Positions 34,110-44,564 of a DNA stretch of 47,732 nucleotides are shown here, piece after piece. Both the position numbers and the translations under genes were made by a program. The stretch covers positions 1-47,732 of the forward strand of contig JACUUF010000015.1 in NCBI GenBank assembly GCA_014859465.1, in the 5' to 3' direction. A model generated the notes under the pieces. The model saw only the letters and a program-made list of their open reading frames with translations, did no database searches and was not told the origin of the DNA. The stretch is from Methyloprofundus sp. GTDB lineage: Bacteria; Pseudomonadota; Gammaproteobacteria; Methylococcales; Methylomonadaceae. Every line of letters begins with the position of its first letter. Position 1 is the first letter of the stretch.

Positions 34110-34550
34110 CTACCAGACGCCTGTATTTTGCATGGAGGCCCAAGGCTCAGCGGGCGGTAGTTGCTTGCCTTTTTGTAATAACTCAATGGAAATTTCATCT
34201 GGCGAGCGAATGAATGCCATATGACCATCGCGCGGTGGTCGGTTAATAGTGACGCCTTTATCGCGCAAATCTTGGCAAAAGCTGTAAATATTATCTACTT
34301 CAAAAGCTAAATGACCGAAGTTGCGCCCGCCTGTGTAGTCTTCAGTATCCCAGTTATAGGTTAATTCCAATAAAGGCGAGTGAGTGTTTTTGGCTAGTTC
34401 TGCATCAGCGGGTGCATTTAAGTAAACTAAAGTATAGCGACCTGCTCCATCTTCTATGCGATGTGATTCTTGTAAACCTAAAAGATTGCAATAAAAATGC
34501 AGTGAGGCGGCTAAGTCTTTTACTCTGACCATGGTGTGTAAATAGCGCAT
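34110..34550 (-). CDS. gloA: Lactoylglutathione lyase (glyoxalase I)
   Basis: Converts the methylglyoxal-glutathione hemithioacetal to S-lactoylglutathione. 146 residues. Metal ligands by position are H5 ([10 protein letters not shown]), the glutamate in LLELTYNW, the histidine in GHLAFEVDN and the glutamate in ISIELLQ. Two betaalphabetabetabeta repeats are of normal length, with a short C-terminal tail longer than E. coli GloA (135). AAGGA lies upstream of the ATG. It is downstream of ubiC by 11 bp, and the order recG-ubiC-gloA looks like one transcript. Confidence 0.95.
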   Translation of the reverse strand: MRYLHTMVRVKDLAASLHFYCNLLGLQESHRIEDGAGRYTLVYLNAPADAELAKNTHSPLLELTYNWDTEDYTGGRNFGHLAFEVDNIYSFCQDLRDKGVTINRPPRDGHMAFIRSPDEISIELLQKGKQLPPAEPWASMQNTGVW

Positions 34551-34561
34551 ACTGTTTTTCC

Positions 34562-35122
34562 TTAATGATTTAAAATTTCGGGTAAAAAGAATTCACTAAC
34601 GAGCATTGGCTGGTGGTGAATAGCGTAAATCGTTCTTCGCCCCCACAAAGGCTGGCGTATTTGAGTTAATTGTTGTATTTCAGGGCGCCATGCATGATGC
34701 GAAACATGACTGATTTCTAGTGCTAAGCGTTCTAATTTAGGGTAAGAGAAAATAACTTCACCTAAAGGACGCGAACCTAAATGCGCTAAATTGTATTGCA
34801 CACTTTTAATGGTTTGCTCAGGCAAGATAGTGCGCGCTAGCACTAATGGGGTGTCATCAATAGATAGTAATACTTCACGCGCCAGTGAGTATTTTGACTG
34901 TGGTAATTTTAATAACCGACTTTCTGATATAAAAGTGCGCTGCCAAGTATTGTTCAATACTTGTACTTGTACACGGGGACCGTAGTAGTTTCGCAGACGC
35001 TGAGTAATCGAGCCCGCTTCAAAAATCCATGAAGCAGCCTTGTCGGGAATAGTTAAACGACTTTTTAAGCGACTACAAAACCAGGTGGGTTCTTTGCTGT
35101 ATAAACTACTTGTATGGCGCAA
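34562..35122 (-). CDS. ubiC: Chorismate lyase UbiC
   Basis: Splits chorismate to 4-hydroxybenzoate and pyruvate, the first step of ubiquinone synthesis. 186 residues with the family blocks [30 protein letters not shown] and [12 protein letters not shown]; the arginine in LARTI and the glutamate in GEVIF are the conserved active-site residues. No in-frame ATG exists near the start; the only plausible initiator is TTG at 35122, with AGAGG about eleven bases upstream inside the end of recG. The recG stop lies five bases ahead, so translational coupling is likely. Confidence 0.88.
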   Translation of the reverse strand: MRHTSSLYSKEPTWFCSRLKSRLTIPDKAASWIFEAGSITQRLRNYYGPRVQVQVLNNTWQRTFISESRLLKLPQSKYSLAREVLLSIDDTPLVLARTILPEQTIKSVQYNLAHLGSRPLGEVIFSYPKLERLALEISHVSHHAWRPEIQQLTQIRQPLWGRRTIYAIHHQPMLVSEFFLPEILNH

Positions 35123-35127
35123 TCGAG

Positions 35128-37218
35128 TTAAACCTCTGCATATTTGGTGGTTGTGCCAAGCCAGCGCTCAATCAGAAGCTGAATGTTTTCTGGGCAAGTT
35201 TCTTGAATGATTTCGACCGCTGCACTCACGTGCTCTAATAAAGCGGCATCACGCTCTAAATTGGCTATTTTAAATTGCAGTTGTCCGGTTTGCTTGGTGC
35301 CCATCAGTTCTCCGGGGCCGCGTAATTCTAGGTCTTTTTCAGCAATAATAAAACCATCACTGGTTTCTCTTAGGATATTAAGGCGTTCACCGGCCGTCTT
35401 GGATAGCGGGGATTGATACATCAGAATGCAAAAGCTGTCTTCAGTACCCCGTCCGACACGGCCGCGTAATTGGTGCAGTTGGGATAAGCCCAAGCGCTCA
35501 GGGTTTTCAATAATCATTAATCCCGCATTGGGTACATCAACACCTACTTCAATAACCGTTGTGGCAACTAATAAATCTAGCTCGTGCGCTTTAAAAGCTT
35601 GCATTACTTGGTCTTTTTCAGCAGCTTTCATGCGTCCATGTACTAAACCGATGCGTACATCAGGGAGCATTTCAGCCAGTAGGGTCACGGTATTTTCGGC
35701 GGCTTCACATTGCAATACTTCGGATTCTTCAATTAAAGTACAAACCCAGTAGGCTTGCCGACCTTGTTTAACCCAGTTGGTGATTTTGGCAATAATTTCT
35801 GCTCGACGTTCAGAAGGAATGGCGCGTGTCACTACGGGAATTCTACCTGGCGGTAATTCATCAATAATCGAAATATCCAGATCCGCATAATTAAGCATTG
35901 CTAAGGTTCTGGGGATTGGCGTTGCCGTCATAATTAATTGGTGTGGCTTGCTATTGTTATTGTGACCTTTATCTCTTAAGGCCATGCGTTGATTGACACC
36001 AAAACGATGTTGCTCATCAATAATAACGAGTCCTAAACGGGCGAAATTGACTGCATCTTGAAATAAAGCATGCGTGCCAATAATCAGGCCGGCACTGCCA
36101 TCAGCAATTGCAGCTAAAGCATGCTCGCGTTTTTTGCCTTTAAGTTGGCCAGTTAGGTAGATAATTTGGGTATTAAACCCTTTAAACCATAGACTGAAAT
36201 TACGTAAATGTTGTTCAGCGAGTAGCTCGGTGGGTGCCATTATAGCTACTTGATAATCACTGCTGAGTGCCAGTAAGGCCGCATAAGCAGAAACCACCGT
36301 TTTTCCAGAGCCAACGTCGCCTTGAACTAGGCGTAGCATGGGCCTGTTTTTGCAGCAATCGGCTTTTATTTCTTGTATGACGCGCTGTTGTGCTTTAGTT
36401 AGCTGGAACGGTAAACCATCCAAAAACTGCTGACTGAGTTGCTGTGTGCTTTTTAATAAGGGAGCTTGCCAATGTTGCTCGCTGTTTTTTTTATGTAACT
36501 GACTGAGTTGGTGGGCGATAAACTCTTCAAAAGCTAGGCGTGTTAAAGCAGGGTTTTGATTGTTTTGTAGTGCATTAACAGAAACTCCCGCTGCGGGTGT
36601 ATGTAATTTATTTAAAGCTTGCTCAAGACTGGGGTAACGATAACGCTTTAATAAAACGCTGGGCAGTAAGTCCGGTAAAGCTTCAGGGCTATTGTTATAT
36701 AGAGTTAATGCCTGCTGTACAGCCTTTCTAATGCTGGATTGACGTAGTCCTTCGGTCAGCGGATAGATGGCGCTTAAAGTATCGTTGGTAATGCAATCTT
36801 CGGGGCTTTGGATGATTTTGTATTCGGGGTGAATCATTTCATAACCCGAATAGTTATCTTTTATTTCCCCGAAACAGCTAAGCAATGTTCCTGGGCTGAG
36901 ATTATTATGTTGGCTAGCAGTAAAATGAAAAAATCTCAGGCTCAGGTAGCCGCTATCATCGGTAATTTGACAAATCAAGGTGCGTCGCCCACGGTCGAGA
37001 ATAGTACTGGAAACAACGCGGGCGCAGATTAATGCGCAGGAGCCGGGAGTGAGAGTATTGATCGCTTGAATATGAGTCCGATCTTCGTAGCGTAAGGGTA
37101 GGTGAAAAATTAAATCGCGGATACGGCGTATGTCTAATTTTTCTAAACGAACCACAGTTTGTCCGCCGATGCCTTTTAATGTTACGACTGACTGATTTAG
37201 AATGCCCTGTGAGTCCAT
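35128..37218 (-). CDS. recG: ATP-dependent DNA helicase RecG
   Basis: Branch-migrating helicase that remodels stalled replication forks and recombination intermediates. 696 residues, like E. coli RecG (693). An OB-fold wedge domain (about 60-170) precedes the helicase motifs: Walker A GDVGSGKT, DEQHRFGV (motif II), TATPIPRTLAM (motif III), and the C-terminal QLRGRVGRG (motif VI) and LELRGPGELMGTKQTG. It lies between ridA and ubiC, 64 bp downstream of the ridA stop. Confidence 0.97.
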   Translation of the reverse strand: MDSQGILNQSVVTLKGIGGQTVVRLEKLDIRRIRDLIFHLPLRYEDRTHIQAINTLTPGSCALICARVVSSTILDRGRRTLICQITDDSGYLSLRFFHFTASQHNNLSPGTLLSCFGEIKDNYSGYEMIHPEYKIIQSPEDCITNDTLSAIYPLTEGLRQSSIRKAVQQALTLYNNSPEALPDLLPSVLLKRYRYPSLEQALNKLHTPAAGVSVNALQNNQNPALTRLAFEEFIAHQLSQLHKKNSEQHWQAPLLKSTQQLSQQFLDGLPFQLTKAQQRVIQEIKADCCKNRPMLRLVQGDVGSGKTVVSAYAALLALSSDYQVAIMAPTELLAEQHLRNFSLWFKGFNTQIIYLTGQLKGKKREHALAAIADGSAGLIIGTHALFQDAVNFARLGLVIIDEQHRFGVNQRMALRDKGHNNNSKPHQLIMTATPIPRTLAMLNYADLDISIIDELPPGRIPVVTRAIPSERRAEIIAKITNWVKQGRQAYWVCTLIEESEVLQCEAAENTVTLLAEMLPDVRIGLVHGRMKAAEKDQVMQAFKAHELDLLVATTVIEVGVDVPNAGLMIIENPERLGLSQLHQLRGRVGRGTEDSFCILMYQSPLSKTAGERLNILRETSDGFIIAEKDLELRGPGELMGTKQTGQLQFKIANLERDAALLEHVSAAVEIIQETCPENIQLLIERWLGTTTKYAEV

Positions 37219-37282
37219 ATTAATAGGGTAAATAGGTGGGGTATTGTTAGCAGCGGGCTAGCTGAGTCCGCTGCATAAATAT

Positions 37283-37681
37283 TTAATGGTACTCTGGTGC
37301 TCTTAAAACCATGATGGCATCCATTTCTACGCCAACACCTTTAGGTAAGGCGGCAACGCCAACCGCTGCGCGCGCTGGGTAAGGTTGGCTGAAATATTGC
37401 TCCATGATTTCATTAACAATAGGGAAGTGTCCTAAATCAGTTAAAAAAACATTGAGTTTAACTATGTCCTGCAACTCTCCGCCTGCGGCTTGTGCGACGG
37501 CTTGTAGGTTATCAAAAACGCGTCGGATGTGCACGCTAATATCACCATCAACTATTTGCATGGTTGCTGGGTCTAGTGGAATTTGACCCGATAAATAAAC
37601 AGTATTATCAATTTTAATGGCTTGTGAGTAGGTGCCTATTGCTTGTGGTGCCGCATCTGTTTGAATGATTTCTTTTTCCAT
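37283..37681 (-). CDS. ridA: RidA-family enamine/imine deaminase
   Basis: Hydrolyses reactive 2-aminoacrylate-type enamines. 132 residues with family blocks [48 protein letters not shown] and [15 protein letters not shown] (the arginine of PARAAV binds substrate carboxylate). AAGGAG lies ahead of the ATG. It follows spoT by 10 bp on the same strand. The rpoZ-spoT-ridA-recG order is common in Gammaproteobacteria other than enterics, which have trmH between spoT and recG. Confidence 0.95.
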   Translation of the reverse strand: MEKEIIQTDAAPQAIGTYSQAIKIDNTVYLSGQIPLDPATMQIVDGDISVHIRRVFDNLQAVAQAAGGELQDIVKLNVFLTDLGHFPIVNEIMEQYFSQPYPARAAVGVAALPKGVGVEMDAIMVLRAPEYH

Positions 37682-37691
37682 GAGTAACTCC

Positions 37692-39860
37692 TTAGGCTTT
37701 TGTTCGAGTGATTTTTAAGACGATAGGTAATTTTTTTAATTGACGCATGATGTTGGCTAAATGCACTCTATCCTTTACTGTTAAAGTAACAATATCAACG
37801 GAGACGCGAGCGTCTTGGTCGGCAATGTAGACGTTTTCTATATTCGAGTCCATTTGGGATATTGTCGAGGCAATGGTAGCTAATGTGCCGCGTCTGTTTT
37901 CGAGTTCGATGCGTATTTCTGCCGGGTAGTCGCCTGAGGCTTCTGGGCACCATTCAACTTCTAGCCAATCGGTTGGTCTTTTGCGGCCATCGGGCGTGTT
38001 GCGGCATTCATGATTATGCACAACAATGCCTTTTCCGGGGTTAAAGTAACCAATGATTGGGTCGCCAGGAATAGGTCGGCAACATTTGGCTAAAGTAACA
38101 ATCATGCCTTCAGTGCCCTTGATAATAAGCGGGCTTTTCTTGCGTTTTTCGTTATCGTTTAGTTTTATTTGGGCGTGGATATCTTCTTGATTGAGCTGCT
38201 TTGCGACCAAAAATGGCATTTTATTACCTAAGCCTATGTCGCTTAGTAAATCATCCATCGTTGTGTATTTCAGTGCAGTCAGTAGCTGGGCTTGCATCTC
38301 TTCGGTTATGTCGTCGGCGTGCCTGCCAAGGTCGGCTAGTTCTTTTTCTAATAAGCGACGACCTAAATTAATCGCTTCCTGCTGTTTGAAGTGCTTGAGA
38401 TAGGAGCGAATGCCTGTGCGTGCTTTGGTGGTTATTACATAATTAAGCCACAGCGGATTGGGGCGCGCCCACGACGCTGTAATGACTTCTACTGTTATGC
38501 CATTATCTAGTTGGGATTGTAGTGGAACTAAGCGTTTATCAATACGCGCGGAAACACAGGAGTTACCGATATCGGTATGCACGGCGTAAGCAAAGTCAAC
38601 AATGCTCGCTTTACGTGGTAATTTGATGATATTGCCTTGAGGGGTAAAAACAAAAATTTCTTGGGGAAATAAGTCTATTTTTAAGCTATCGATGAAATCG
38701 AGAGAGTTCCCGGCTGTTTTTTGGATTTCTAGTAAATCATGCACCCATTCGGCTGCGCGTGTTTTGGAATTTGAGTTCGCGTTTTTTTCCGACTTGTATA
38801 GCCAGTGTGCAGCGATACCGGATTCTGACATGCGGTGCATTTGATGGGTACGGATTTGTATTTCAATAGGTACGCCATAAGGGCCTATTAAAACAGTATG
38901 TAAGGATTGATAGCCATTTGCTTTAGGTAAGGCAATATAATCTTTAAATTTTCCTGGAATAGGATTGAATAGGTTATGTACGATACCTAAAACACGGTAA
39001 CAAGTATCTACATCTTCGCAGTGAATCCTAAAAGCGTAGACATCAAAAATGTCTGAGAAAGAAAGTTTTTTCAGGTGCATTTTTTTATAAATGCTATAGA
39101 GGTGCTTTTCTCGGCCGTGTACTTCGCAAATAACGTCGGCTTGATCTAGGCGATTTCTTATTGAATTGTTAATCGTTTCAATAATTTCTTTGCGATGACC
39201 CCGTGCTTTTTTAATCGCTTGTTTTAGAATGCGGTGACGCATAGGGTACATCGCTTCAAAGCATAATGATTCTAACTGATGGCGAATTTTATTCATGCCT
39301 AGTCGATTAGCAATAGGCGTGTAAATATCTAATGTTTCTTTGGCGATGCGAAATTTTTTATCAGGGCGCATCACTCCTAGTGTTTTCATGTTATGTAAGC
39401 GGTCAGCAAGTTTGACCATAATAACGCGTAGATCTTTAGCCATTGCTAAGCACATTTTGCGCACGTTTTCTGCTTGTGCTTCTGCTTTAGTGATGCTATT
39501 TAATTGAGTTAGTTTGGTGACACCATCGACTAATTCGGCAACTTCTTCCCCAAATAATTCTTTGATATCTTGTTTACTGACATCGGTATCTTCAATGACG
39601 TCATGCAAAATCGCCGCCATAATGCCGTGCGCATCCATACGCATTTGTGCGAGAGAAATTGCAACGGCAAGAGGGTGGCAGATATAAGCTTCGCCACTTT
39701 TTCGGAATTGGCCTAAGTGATGTTGCTCACTAAATTGGTAGGCTTGATGGACTTGTTCAAGCTGGGTAGGCTCTAAATACTCACTGAGTAGAGTATTTAG
39801 TTGAGCAAGCAGAATGTGCTCAGGACTATTTGCACTAGATGGAGTGGCCTGAGCGTTCAT
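37692..39860 (-). CDS. spoT: Bifunctional (p)ppGpp synthetase/hydrolase SpoT
   Basis: Stringent-response enzyme. 722 residues (E. coli SpoT 702). An N-terminal HD hydrolase domain (HDVIEDTD near residue 86, RLHNMKTLG near 157) precedes the synthetase domain ([50 protein letters not shown]), the TGS domain ([32 protein letters not shown]), a zinc-finger/helical region with [12 protein letters not shown] and a C-terminal ACT domain. The intact HD makes it SpoT and not RelA. It begins three bases after the rpoZ stop. Confidence 0.96.
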   Translation of the reverse strand: MNAQATPSSANSPEHILLAQLNTLLSEYLEPTQLEQVHQAYQFSEQHHLGQFRKSGEAYICHPLAVAISLAQMRMDAHGIMAAILHDVIEDTDVSKQDIKELFGEEVAELVDGVTKLTQLNSITKAEAQAENVRKMCLAMAKDLRVIMVKLADRLHNMKTLGVMRPDKKFRIAKETLDIYTPIANRLGMNKIRHQLESLCFEAMYPMRHRILKQAIKKARGHRKEIIETINNSIRNRLDQADVICEVHGREKHLYSIYKKMHLKKLSFSDIFDVYAFRIHCEDVDTCYRVLGIVHNLFNPIPGKFKDYIALPKANGYQSLHTVLIGPYGVPIEIQIRTHQMHRMSESGIAAHWLYKSEKNANSNSKTRAAEWVHDLLEIQKTAGNSLDFIDSLKIDLFPQEIFVFTPQGNIIKLPRKASIVDFAYAVHTDIGNSCVSARIDKRLVPLQSQLDNGITVEVITASWARPNPLWLNYVITTKARTGIRSYLKHFKQQEAINLGRRLLEKELADLGRHADDITEEMQAQLLTALKYTTMDDLLSDIGLGNKMPFLVAKQLNQEDIHAQIKLNDNEKRKKSPLIIKGTEGMIVTLAKCCRPIPGDPIIGYFNPGKGIVVHNHECRNTPDGRKRPTDWLEVEWCPEASGDYPAEIRIELENRRGTLATIASTISQMDSNIENVYIADQDARVSVDIVTLTVKDRVHLANIMRQLKKLPIVLKITRTKA

Positions 39861-39863
39861 TGA

Positions 39864-40106
39864 TTAGATGGATGTGAAGTAATTGTCGGAAGGCTCGCCA
39901 ACTTGATGTAACATATCAATATTTTCATTAGTGACATGCCCTTCAGCAATTTCACGTAGCGCGATAACGGTTACTTTATCTTTGCCGCGCGGAACAAATT
40001 CTTCAGCTCCTTTTTCTAGCTGACGCGCTCTTTTTGCAGCTAGTAAAACTAACTCAAAACGGTTTTCAACATTATCTAAACAATCTTCGACGGTAACTCT
40101 TGCCAT
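39864..40106 (-). CDS. rpoZ: RNA polymerase omega subunit
   Basis: 80 residues, slightly shorter than E. coli RpoZ (91). Starts [33 protein letters not shown], the full family signature. Immediately upstream of spoT as in many Gammaproteobacteria. gmk, its usual upstream neighbour, is absent here; a 243-bp intergenic region and pgk precede it. Confidence 0.96.
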   Translation of the reverse strand: MARVTVEDCLDNVENRFELVLLAAKRARQLEKGAEEFVPRGKDKVTVIALREIAEGHVTNENIDMLHQVGEPSDNYFTSI

Positions 40107-40349
40107 TTTTAAGCCTTTATATGGATTTAATAAAATTCAGCTGGTCATTATAAGATATTTTTTAGTTCTTAGGGAGTGTAATTTGTGTTAAGGGCTATAA
40201 GTGTGCGGGTTTATTTTGGTGCAAATGATTATTTTATGCTGAAAAAATATAAGTGAGTGTGAAATTAGCATTAGCAATATGCGTTGGCTCTTAGCGGGGA
40301 AGCGTAAAAGTTAATCGCTCTAATTTCACACGGCTTATTTATAGTATTT

Positions 40350-41522
40350 CTAGCTTTTTGCTTCGAGTGCGGTAATGGCTGGTAATTCTTTACCTTCTAG
40401 GAATTCTAAGAATGCACCGCCCCCTGTCGAAGTATAAGAAATTTTATCGTTAATCGCATATTTATCAATAGCAGCTAAGGTGTCGCCGCCGCCAGCAATA
40501 GAGAATGCGCGGCTATCAGCAATGGCATGTGCCAATACTTTTGTGCCATTAGCAAATTGTTCAATTTCAAAGACGCCAACAGGACCATTCCAAACAATTG
40601 TTTTTGCTGTTGCTAATTTTTCAGCATACAATTTTGCTGTTTCGGGTCCAATATCTAAAATCATATCGTCATCGGCAATATCACTCACGTTCTTGATAGT
40701 GGCTACTGCAGTGTCAGCAAATTCTTTAGCACAGACAACATCAACTGGAATAGGAATTTCTGAGTTGTTGGCTTTTGCATTAGCGATTAATGCTTTTGCA
40801 GCATCAATCAAGTCTGCTTCATAAAGTGATTTTCCTACTGAATAACCGGCCGCTGCGATAAAGGTATTGGCAATTCCGCCACCGACGATAAGCTGATCTA
40901 CCTTTTCTGAAAGCGTTTTTAAAACGGTTAATTTGGTGGAAACTTTAGATCCGCCAACGATTGCCATAACTGGTTTTTCGGGGTGATTTAATGATTTACC
41001 TAAGGCATCCAGTTCGGCCGATAATAGAGGTCCTGCGCAGGCAATTTTGGCATATTTGATGACGCTATGTGTAGATGCCTGGGCTCTATGAGCAGTACCA
41101 AAAGCATCCATCACGAAAATATCACATAAAGCCGCCATTTTCTTGCCTAATTCAGCACTATCTTTAGCTTCGCCAACATTAAAGCGGACGTTTTCGCATA
41201 AAACGACTTCGCCGGGCAGGATATCTACGCCATCGATCCAGTCTTTTTCTAAGCGCACTGGTTTATTTAAAAGTTGAGATAAGCAGGCTGCAACCGGTTG
41301 TAAGGAGGCATTGATATCAAATTCGCCTTCTGTTGGGCGACCTAAGTGAGACATTAGCATAACTGCAGCATTGGCTTTTAAGGCTAATTCAATCGCGGGG
41401 ATACTGGCGCGAATACGAATATCACTGGTCACTTTTCCGTTTTTAATGGGTACGTTAAGATCCTGACGAATTAAAATGCGTTTACCCTTTAAATCTAAAT
41501 CAGCCATTTTCTTTATGGTCAT
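40350..41522 (-). CDS. pgk: Phosphoglycerate kinase
   Basis: Glycolysis/gluconeogenesis enzyme interconverting 1,3-bisphosphoglycerate and 3-phosphoglycerate. 390 residues from the ATG at 41522. This start has GGAG six bases upstream, while the ATG two codons earlier directly abuts that GGAG. Landmarks are [55 protein letters not shown] and [13 protein letters not shown]. It stands apart from other glycolytic genes here. Confidence 0.97.
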   Translation of the reverse strand: MTIKKMADLDLKGKRILIRQDLNVPIKNGKVTSDIRIRASIPAIELALKANAAVMLMSHLGRPTEGEFDINASLQPVAACLSQLLNKPVRLEKDWIDGVDILPGEVVLCENVRFNVGEAKDSAELGKKMAALCDIFVMDAFGTAHRAQASTHSVIKYAKIACAGPLLSAELDALGKSLNHPEKPVMAIVGGSKVSTKLTVLKTLSEKVDQLIVGGGIANTFIAAAGYSVGKSLYEADLIDAAKALIANAKANNSEIPIPVDVVCAKEFADTAVATIKNVSDIADDDMILDIGPETAKLYAEKLATAKTIVWNGPVGVFEIEQFANGTKVLAHAIADSRAFSIAGGGDTLAAIDKYAINDKISYTSTGGGAFLEFLEGKELPAITALEAKS

Positions 41523-41736
41523 AAACATCTCCGAGTCTATTTGTTTGTAAGTGGAATGGGTCGTTTGTTAATAAGGTCATAGTCGCCGATCAATTTGTAA
41601 AATGATTATACCTTAAGTCTGTCTTGTGATTAAATTATGCAATCAGAATAAAGCAGTAACATGGGTTTATTCGCGAGTAAGTGTTAGTTTTGCACTTAGA
41701 GCTTATAAATAACAAATTTTAAAAAAGAGGTGAATT

Positions 41737-42216
41737 ATGGCGATTAATAATCAAGAATTTAAAGACGCACTTAAACTTTGGGCAAGTGGTGTTTCGGTTG
41801 TGACTGCCAATTCTCCGAAAGGAGAGCAGGGCATGACAGCAACGTCGTTTGCCAGTGTATCAATGGATCCACCACAAATCTTGGTGTGTATCAATGAAGC
41901 AGCAGAAACTGGCGTTGCTATTTTAGCAAGCAAAAAATTTGCTGTGAATATTCTAGCCGCAGACCAAGAGCAAGTATCCAATCAATTTGCCGGTGGCAGT
42001 AGTATGGAAGAGCGCTTTGCCAATACTGCTTGGTATGAAGGAGAGTTAGGTCAGCCAGTTTTTGAAAACTGTTTAGCAAGCGTTGAATGTACTGTAGTAC
42101 AACAAGTTAAGGCAGGTACGCATTGGGTGATTATCGGCGAAATCCAAAGTAAGCAGTGTAATGAAGGAGATCCTTTGTTATATTTCAACTCAGCCTATCG
42201 AGCTATTGCTAGTTAG
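41737..42216 (+). CDS. Flavin reductase family (FMN-binding split-barrel) protein
   Basis: 159 residues of the HpaC/flavin-reductase-like family: FKDALKLWASGVSVVTAN, GMTATSFASVSMDPPQILVCIN, FAVNILAADQEQVSNQFAG and HWVIIGEIQS. Members reduce FMN or FAD with NAD(P)H, usually for a partner monooxygenase. No such partner is adjacent. A strong AAGAGGTGA ribosome site lies upstream. It stands alone. Confidence 0.9.
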   Translation: MAINNQEFKDALKLWASGVSVVTANSPKGEQGMTATSFASVSMDPPQILVCINEAAETGVAILASKKFAVNILAADQEQVSNQFAGGSSMEERFANTAWYEGELGQPVFENCLASVECTVVQQVKAGTHWVIIGEIQSKQCNEGDPLLYFNSAYRAIAS

Positions 42217-42373
42217 TGATAGTCATTTGAATACAGTAAGTTGAATGTTTTTATTATTCCTCTTCTAATGTAAAAGCCTTCTGCTGCGAGCATGATTGAT
42301 CAGTCTAAGTCTTATTTATTTTTAATACTTACTTAGAAAAGTGCAATTAAATAATATCGGAATACAAGCATTT

Positions 42374-42414
42374 TGTCGGAGTAGCTTTGCTAGCATAGCT
42401 AAGCTACTCCGACA
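42374..42414. repeat. 14-bp perfect stem-loop
   Basis: TGTCGGAGTAGCTT (42374-42387) and AAGCTACTCCGACA (42401-42414) around a 13-base loop that contains TGCTAGCA. It lies between the flavin reductase and DedA genes, and no T run follows. It could be a REP-like palindrome or a processed 3'-end hairpin. Confidence 0.65.
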
Positions 42415-42493
42415 GCATCCGAGATTTGCTATATTATTGTTTATTATTCCTTACTGCGTCCTTTATCTACCCTAAATTTAATAGAGAAAACCA

Positions 42494-43081
42494 ATGGAAG
42501 AATTGCTTCAAATTATTCAGGCTAACATTCAATATGCGCATTTTATTATTTTTGGTGCTTTGCTTTTGGCGGGTTTTAATATTCCGGTGTCAGAGGATGC
42601 CATGCTATTTATCTCTGCTATTTTGGCGAGCAGTCATCCTGAATACTTAGTGCAATTATTTTTTGGTGTTTATTTGGGGGCTTATTTTTCTGATTTGATT
42701 TGTTATAGCCTGGGGCGAAAGTTTGGTCCTAAGTTATTTGAAATTAAATTTTTTGCGGGTATGGTGCCAGCTGAGAGAGTTGCTAAAATTTCAGCCTATT
42801 ATCATAAATATGGCGTAATGACATTAATTCTCGGGCGATTTATTCCCTTTGGTGTCAGGAATGGCTTATTCTTAACGGCTGGCCTAGGTAGAATGAATTT
42901 CACAAAATTCGCCTTATCTGATTTGCTCGCTTGTACTATCTCTAGCCTTAGCTTCTTCAGTCTATATTATTATTACGGTGAAACAGTGATTGACTATATC
43001 AAGCAAGGCAATATAGTCATTTTTAGCTTGGTATTAATTTTATTGGCTATTTTTTGGTATAAAAATAAGCGCGTTGCTTAA
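42494..43081 (+). CDS. DedA/VTT-domain membrane protein
   Basis: 195 residues of the DedA family (undecaprenyl-phosphate or phospholipid translocases and related proteins). Hydrophobic spans occur throughout. The family features are NIPVSEDAMLFISAILASS, YLGAYFSDLICYSLGRKFG, and FIPFGVRNGLFLTAGLGRM with the conserved F-x-P-x-x-R pattern. It stands alone, separated by a hairpin from the flavin reductase. Confidence 0.85.
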   Translation: MEELLQIIQANIQYAHFIIFGALLLAGFNIPVSEDAMLFISAILASSHPEYLVQLFFGVYLGAYFSDLICYSLGRKFGPKLFEIKFFAGMVPAERVAKISAYYHKYGVMTLILGRFIPFGVRNGLFLTAGLGRMNFTKFALSDLLACTISSLSFFSLYYYYGETVIDYIKQGNIVIFSLVLILLAIFWYKNKRVA

Positions 43082-43266
43082 TTTAGGGCGTTTTGGGTTT
43101 ATTAGAAATCAAAGTTACATAATATGCGCAAGCGCGGCCAGTTGTTTGGAGACTGGCCGTGCTGCATAACTTAACAATGGGATTTTATTGAATGCGCCCG
43201 CCCAAGCCTAATGATGGTATTTGAGTGCTTGGGCCAAGACTTGCATGTCTGCCGCTATAGATCTTG

Positions 43267-43677
43267 TTATTTTACAAAGCAACTGCTTTCGGCATAAGCT
43301 TCAGCTTCTTTTAAGCGTGTGCGTAAATCTTTAGATTGCGCTGGGTCACGAAAAACAGCACCATTTTCGCCTGGAGTGCTGCGTAACATAGTGAAGGTTG
43401 ATGCGGCTTCGTATTCTGCGAAAGTTAATTTCTCAGCAATCTTATCGATCTTGCAGCCACAAGCATATTGCGCAATATAATCTAATTTACCGCCATGTTT
43501 AGCGATGCAATTAAATACATATTCAACACGGTCACGAGTTGGGTAATTGTTCATAACCACAGTGTTTGTATCTGTAGCTAGGTTATTTGCTACTGATTTT
43601 TCTGATAAAGTTGAGCAAGCAGTTAATAGTGTACTGCTAAGTAGTATCGTGCTTAATAGGGCAATTTTTTTATTCAT
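43267..43677 (-). CDS. Lipoprotein with conserved cysteines, unknown function
   Basis: 136 residues from the ATG at 43677 (a GTG four codons up is less likely). The N-terminus MNKKIALLSTILLSSTLLTACS is a lipoprotein signal with lipobox LTAC. The mature part has a patterned cysteine set: FNCIAKHGGK, YACGCKIDKIAEK and SSCFVK, plus TFTMLRSTPGENGAVFRDP. The CxC pair and flanking cysteines could form disulfides or bind a metal or haem-free cofactor. I do not recognise the family. It is divergent from uppP, 86 bp away. Confidence 0.8.
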   Translation of the reverse strand: MNKKIALLSTILLSSTLLTACSTLSEKSVANNLATDTNTVVMNNYPTRDRVEYVFNCIAKHGGKLDYIAQYACGCKIDKIAEKLTFAEYEAASTFTMLRSTPGENGAVFRDPAQSKDLRTRLKEAEAYAESSCFVK

Positions 43678-43763
43678 AATGTTAATCACTGAGAAGTAAT
43701 AAAGGTAAAATAGTTGGCTATTTTAGCACTATTTTTTATGATTATTCTATCAGGGCATTTTTA

Positions 43764-44564
43764 ATGGATATTTTTCAAGCACTTGCTTTAGCTGTTTTAC
43801 AGGGACTGACGGAGTTCTTACCGATTTCAAGTTCGGCACATTTAATTTTATTACCCGTATTGCTTGGGTGGGAAGATCAAGGCCTGGCATTTGATGTGGC
43901 GGTACATGTCGGAACTTTGACGGCGGTTGTGGTTTATTATCGAAAAGATTTAGCTAAGATTATTAGCGCGTGGCTGGGGTCTTTAATAGGTAAAGGTTTT
44001 ACTGATGATGCTAAATTGGCATGGTATGTGGGTTTAGGCACAATTCCTGTCGGTTTGGTGGGGATAGGTTTATCAGATGCAGTGCAGGAGGCATTACGTT
44101 CGCCTTTGGTTATTGCGGGTGCGACCATGGTCTTTGCGCTATTGTTGTGGTGGGCAGAAAAACGCGCTACAGAAGAGCGAACTACGGTGACTTTAATGGA
44201 TGCGATTGTGGTTGGTTTATTTCAGGCAATTGCTTTAATTCCTGGGACATCGCGTTCGGGCATTACTATTACCGCAGGCTTATTATTAGGTTTAACGCGC
44301 GACAATGCGGCTAAATTTTCTTTTTTATTGTCTATTCCGGTGATTGCTTTAGCAGGCTCTTTAAAAGCCTTAGAGTTATATCAGTCAGATGTGCTTGTCA
44401 GTTGGGATTTTATGTCGATTGGCGCGGTGATTTCTGCGCTCGTTGCTTATCTGAGTATTTCTTGGTTTATAAGCTTGCTTAATAAAATTGGCATGATGCC
44501 TTTCGTTTGGTACCGCTTAGTATTGGGTGTCGTCTTGATCGCCGTATTTGTCGGACAAGCGTAG
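43764..44564 (+). CDS. uppP: Undecaprenyl-diphosphatase UppP (BacA)
   Basis: Inner-membrane enzyme that dephosphorylates undecaprenyl diphosphate to recycle the carrier lipid for peptidoglycan and other glycans. 266 residues, about eight membrane spans. Active-site motifs are LQGLTEFLPISSSAHLIL near the N-terminus and PGTSRSGITITAGLLLG near residues 160-176. Its last 48 bases overlap the 3' end of the convergent Smr gene. Confidence 0.96.
   Translation: MDIFQALALAVLQGLTEFLPISSSAHLILLPVLLGWEDQGLAFDVAVHVGTLTAVVVYYRKDLAKIISAWLGSLIGKGFTDDAKLAWYVGLGTIPVGLVGIGLSDAVQEALRSPLVIAGATMVFALLLWWAEKRATEERTTVTLMDAIVVGLFQAIALIPGTSRSGITITAGLLLGLTRDNAAKFSFLLSIPVIALAGSLKALELYQSDVLVSWDFMSIGAVISALVAYLSISWFISLLNKIGMMPFVWYRLVLGVVLIAVFVGQA

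Noticed and set aside
40480-40824. 114-residue plus-strand frame inside pgk
   Set aside because: Antisense shadow of a highly conserved gene.
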